Shown: positions 7,170 through 8,900 of the stretch, piece after piece
Numbering within the stretch: the stretch's first letter is position 1
Layout of the letters: the number at the start of each line of letters is the position of its first letter
Program-made: the position numbers and the translations under genes
Source: an uncultured Ruminococcus sp.
GTDB lineage: Bacteria; Bacillota; Clostridia; Oscillospirales; Acutalibacteraceae
Direction: 5' to 3'
Length of the DNA stretch: 8,900 nucleotides
Assembly (NCBI GenBank): GCA_902766585.1
Contig: CACXDV010000162.1
Span: 1 to 8,900 of the forward strand
Notes under the pieces: generated by a model
Seen by the model: the letters and a program-made list of their open reading frames with translations, nothing else
Database searches by the model: none
What the model was told of the DNA's origin: nothing

Positions 7170-8414
7170 TCAATCTCTTCGGAAAATATCTCTTGTATAC
7201 ACTTTTTCCTTTACATCATCCAATATTTCGTCATAGCGGTTTGCTATTATCGCCTTAGACTGCTTTTTGAATTCTTCAATATCATTTACGACCTTACTGC
7301 CAAAGAACGAGCTTCCGTCCTCCAATGCAGGTTCATATATTATTACAGCAGCGCCCTCTGATTTTATCCTTTTCATTACGCCCTGAATAGAACTGTGGCG
7401 GAAATTATCGGAATTAGATTTCATAGTGAGGCGGTATATACCGATAACAACATTGTCTGCACCGCGGTCAATCCATTCACTTCCGGCTTTTCCTCCTGCA
7501 AGTTCAAGCACCCTCTCAGCGATAAAGTCCTTTCTTGTACGGTTGCTTTCAACTATCGCGCCGATAAGGTTCTGAGGAACATTATTATAATTTGCAAGAA
7601 GCTGCTTTGTATCCTTGGGCAGACAATAACCGCCGTAGCCGAAGGACGGATTATTATAATGGCTCCCGATACGGGGATCAAGGCACACACCCTTGATTAT
7701 AAGCCCCGAATCAAGCCCCTTCATTTCAGCATAGGTATCAAGCTCATTAAAATAGCTGACACGAAGAGCGAGATATGTATTGGCAAAAAGCTTTACTGCC
7801 TCTGCCTCGGTAAAGCCCATAAACAGCACATCTATATCCTTTTTCTCAGCACTTTGTTCAAGAAGCTCCGCAAAGGTATGCGCTGCCTCTGTCAATTCGG
7901 GATCGGACATATCCGTACCTACAATTATACGGCTCGGGTAAAGGTTATCATAAAGCGCCTTTGATTCCCTGAGGAACTCCGGACTGAACAATATCCTTCT
8001 GCAGCCTGTTTTTTCGCGTATAGCTGCGGTATATCCTACAGGTACTGTAGATTTTATAACCATAAAGGCATCGGGATTATACTTTCTTACAAGCTCTATT
8101 ACAGCTTCAACAGCAGATGTATCAAAATGCTGGGTAGTGCTGTCATAATTCGTCGGAGTAGCTATCACCACAAAATCAGCCTGACTGTAAGCCTGCTGTG
8201 CATCGGTAACAGCGACAAGATCAAGCTCTTTCTCTGCCAGATATTTTTCTATATATTCATCCTGTATCGGTGACTGTTTCCGATTTATCATATCCACCCT
8301 TTCGGGGACGATATCCACTGCCAGCACCCTGTTATTCTGTGAAAGCAGCGTTGCTATCGAAAGACCTACATAGCCCGTTCCTGCAACAGCGACTGTGAGC
8401 TTATTTTTCTTCAT
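7170..8414 (-). CDS. ugd: UDP-glucose 6-dehydrogenase
   Basis: A 414-residue cytosolic enzyme that oxidises UDP-glucose to UDP-glucuronate with two NAD+. The N-terminal Rossmann fold begins VAVAGTGYVGLSIATLL (8-24), with the NAD-selecting acid at D34. Further signatures are KSTVPVGYT (121-129), SPEFLRES (144-151), EAVKLFANTYLALRVSYFNE (205-224, carrying K208 and N212), and FGYGGYCLPKDTKQL (258-272), with catalytic Cys264 and Asp268. Length and motifs fit the short Ugd/HasB class. A UDP-N-acetylmannosamine dehydrogenase is a less likely alternative, given the close match to HasB-like motif wording. It is the first gene of the operon. AGAGG sits 6 bases before the ATG, about 80 bases downstream of the predicted transcription start. 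It probably supplies the acidic sugar donor used by the following transferases. Confidence 0.95.
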   Translation of the reverse strand: MKKNKLTVAVAGTGYVGLSIATLLSQNNRVLAVDIVPERVDMINRKQSPIQDEYIEKYLAEKELDLVAVTDAQQAYSQADFVVIATPTNYDSTTQHFDTSAVEAVIELVRKYNPDAFMVIKSTVPVGYTAAIREKTGCRRILFSPEFLRESKALYDNLYPSRIIVGTDMSDPELTEAAHTFAELLEQSAEKKDIDVLFMGFTEAEAVKLFANTYLALRVSYFNELDTYAEMKGLDSGLIIKGVCLDPRIGSHYNNPSFGYGGYCLPKDTKQLLANYNNVPQNLIGAIVESNRTRKDFIAERVLELAGGKAGSEWIDRGADNVVIGIYRLTMKSNSDNFRHSSIQGVMKRIKSEGAAVIIYEPALEDGSSFFGSKVVNDIEEFKKQSKAIIANRYDEILDDVKEKVYTRDIFRRD

Positions 8415-8452
8415 ATATATCCTCTTTTCATGATCCCTGGACTATAATGCTA

Positions 8453-8491
8453 AGTCAAAAACAGAATAATTTCCATTATCAAAATTTGACT
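8453..8491 (-). promoter_or_regulatory. Stem-loop at the 5' end of the operon leader RNA
   Basis: AGTCAAA (8453-8459) pairs with TTTGACT (8485-8491), seven perfect base pairs. Inside, ATAAT (8466-8470) pairs with ATTAT (8475-8479) around a 4-base loop read as GGAA on the transcript. An internal loop of 6 and 5 bases separates the stems. The predicted start of transcription (near 8495) places it within the first few bases of the RNA and about 27 bases ahead of the ribosome site. It could stabilise the message as a 5' hairpin, or be an operator. It has no U tract after it, so it is not a terminator. Confidence 0.5.
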
Positions 8492-8501
8492 CACATATTA
8501 T

Positions 8502-8530
8502 AGTATAAACACTGCCAATTATTTTGTCAA
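8502..8530 (-). promoter_or_regulatory. Sigma-A-type promoter of the polysaccharide operon
   Basis: On the minus strand a perfect TTGACA (8525-8530) and TATACT (8502-8507, five of six consensus bases) are separated by exactly 17 bp (8508-8524). Initiation is expected near 8495, giving a leader of about 80 bases before ugd. No comparable promoter was noticed inside the operon, so this probably drives all seven genes. Confidence 0.85.
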
Positions 8531-8557
8531 CAAGGAATTTCCCATCACAAGGCGATA

Positions 8558-8583
8558 AAAACTGCATTTTCGGTAGTTTTTTT
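8558..8583. terminator. Weak terminator-like hairpin upstream of the operon promoter
   Basis: AAAACTGC (8558-8565) and GTAGTTTT (8573-8580) form an 8-bp stem with one G-T pair around a 7-base loop. The plus strand continues in T to 8583. On the minus strand the stem has one mismatch but is also followed by T-rich sequence. The stem is AT-rich, and no gene is seen that would need a plus-strand terminator here, so chance is quite possible. Confidence 0.25.
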
Positions 8584-8783
8584 CCTTTCAGGCAAGCATG
8601 ATTATTAATACTGTCAAAATGCTCTGTCGATTTTTTAAATTATTATTTATTTTGTTCATGTAAAAATTTCAATAGTTTTTCTGATTTATTTTAGTGCAAA
8701 TGATAGTTTTTTCATTTTTTCATCATTTTAATTATTGCCATTGTTAAATAACTCTTAAAAACTTTTTTCTTTTAAAAATCATA

Positions 8784-8808
8784 GAAAAGATAAACAAACG
8801 ATCTTTTC
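8784..8808. repeat. Perfect 8-bp inverted repeat with 9-base spacer
   Basis: GAAAAGAT (8784-8791) and ATCTTTTC (8801-8808) are exact reverse complements separated by 9 bases. It could be a regulator's operator for the gene beyond the right edge, or a weak terminator for a minus-strand frame ending at about 8814 (a moderate T run follows on that strand). In DNA this rich in A and T such a repeat may also arise by chance. Confidence 0.35.
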
Positions 8809-8848
8809 ATAATTACGGAAATAAAATAGCAGGAGCATCAGCTTTGAA

Positions 8849-8900
8849 TTGAAGGTCTATACGCACGTTAATGTGCAGGAGCTGTTGGAGGCTATCAATA
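8849..8900 (+). CDS. Possible 5' end of an unknown plus-strand gene (partial)
   Basis: From a TTG at 8849 a frame reads KVYTHVNVQELLEAIN to the right edge without a stop; the in-frame TAA upstream is at 8822. AGGAG at 8831-8835 could serve as ribosome site, but its 13-base distance from the TTG is too long, and no ATG is available in this frame. Base composition rises here relative to the AT-rich DNA on its left, which fits a coding start. Only 17 codons are visible, so no family can be named. A minus-strand frame ending in TAA near 8814 is the competing reading. Confidence 0.25.
   Translation, partial: MKVYTHVNVQELLEAIN

Larger units (their letters stand above)
8531..8840. other. AT-rich intergenic region with no supported gene
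   Basis: Apart from the weak hairpin at 8558-8583 and an inverted repeat at 8784-8808, I see no gene, RNA or mobile element here. Bases 8641-8820 contain about 19% G+C by hand count, with many runs of T on the plus strand. Reading frames on both strands are short and unremarkable. It separates the operon from whatever gene lies beyond the right edge. Confidence 0.7.

Noticed and set aside
7395..7964. A 189-codon plus-strand open frame
   Set aside because: It is antisense to ugd, whose catalytic motifs are intact; no start signals or recognisable features are present.
1..8900. CRISPR arrays, tRNA or rRNA genes, insertion sequences
   Set aside because: No regularly spaced repeats, tRNA- or rRNA-like sequence, transposase motifs or terminal repeats were seen on either strand.

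Overview
The window looks like accessory chromosome of a low- to mid-GC Clostridium-class Firmicute, most likely a Ruminococcus-like member of the Oscillospiraceae. The reasons are a dockerin-type calcium loop in the leftmost gene, a small acidic protein resembling a family common in that group (DUF6514), AGGAG-like ribosome binding sites, sigma-A-type promoters and AT-rich intergenic DNA. This taxonomic call is inference.

Every confident gene lies on the minus strand, so transcription runs from right to left. At the far right (8841-8900) a possible plus-strand reading frame enters from the edge. Next comes about 430 bp without a confident gene. It is very AT-rich and holds a near-consensus minus-strand promoter (TTGACA-17-TATACT) and a stem-loop at the 5' end of the predicted transcript.

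That promoter serves a compact seven-gene operon (8414 to 1788), with gaps of 19, 9, 13 and 18 bp, one 4-bp ATGA overlap, and a 17-bp gap. In order of transcription it encodes a UDP-glucose 6-dehydrogenase (ugd), a split glycosyltransferase pair (an Alg14-like membrane partner followed by an Alg13-like catalytic subunit), a short polysaccharide pyruvyl transferase family protein, a GT4-type glycosyltransferase, a Wzy/O-antigen-ligase-like membrane protein, and a second, longer pyruvyl transferase family protein. A clear intrinsic terminator (1728-1760) closes it. Together these would make and polymerise an acidic surface polysaccharide: Ugd supplies UDP-glucuronate, the split pair and the GT4 enzyme extend a lipid-linked unit, the pyruvyl transferase family proteins may add pyruvate ketals, and the Wzy-like protein polymerises the units. 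No priming sugar transferase, flippase or chain-length regulator is in the window, so the pathway must depend on genes elsewhere.

Left of the terminator, a small 84-aa protein has its own near-consensus promoter (TTGCAA-17-TATAAT). After it comes a membrane-anchored or secreted protein cut by the left edge. It has an N-terminal hydrophobic segment, a probable beta-propeller, a Ser-rich linker, and a small domain leading into a dockerin-like calcium loop.

Overall this is a recognisable polysaccharide gene cluster rather than a clearly new system. The most interesting points are the dockerin-like domain on an anchored propeller protein beside the polysaccharide operon, the pairing of ugd with a split PssD/PssE-like transferase, two dissimilar pyruvyl transferase family proteins in one operon, and the structured leader.
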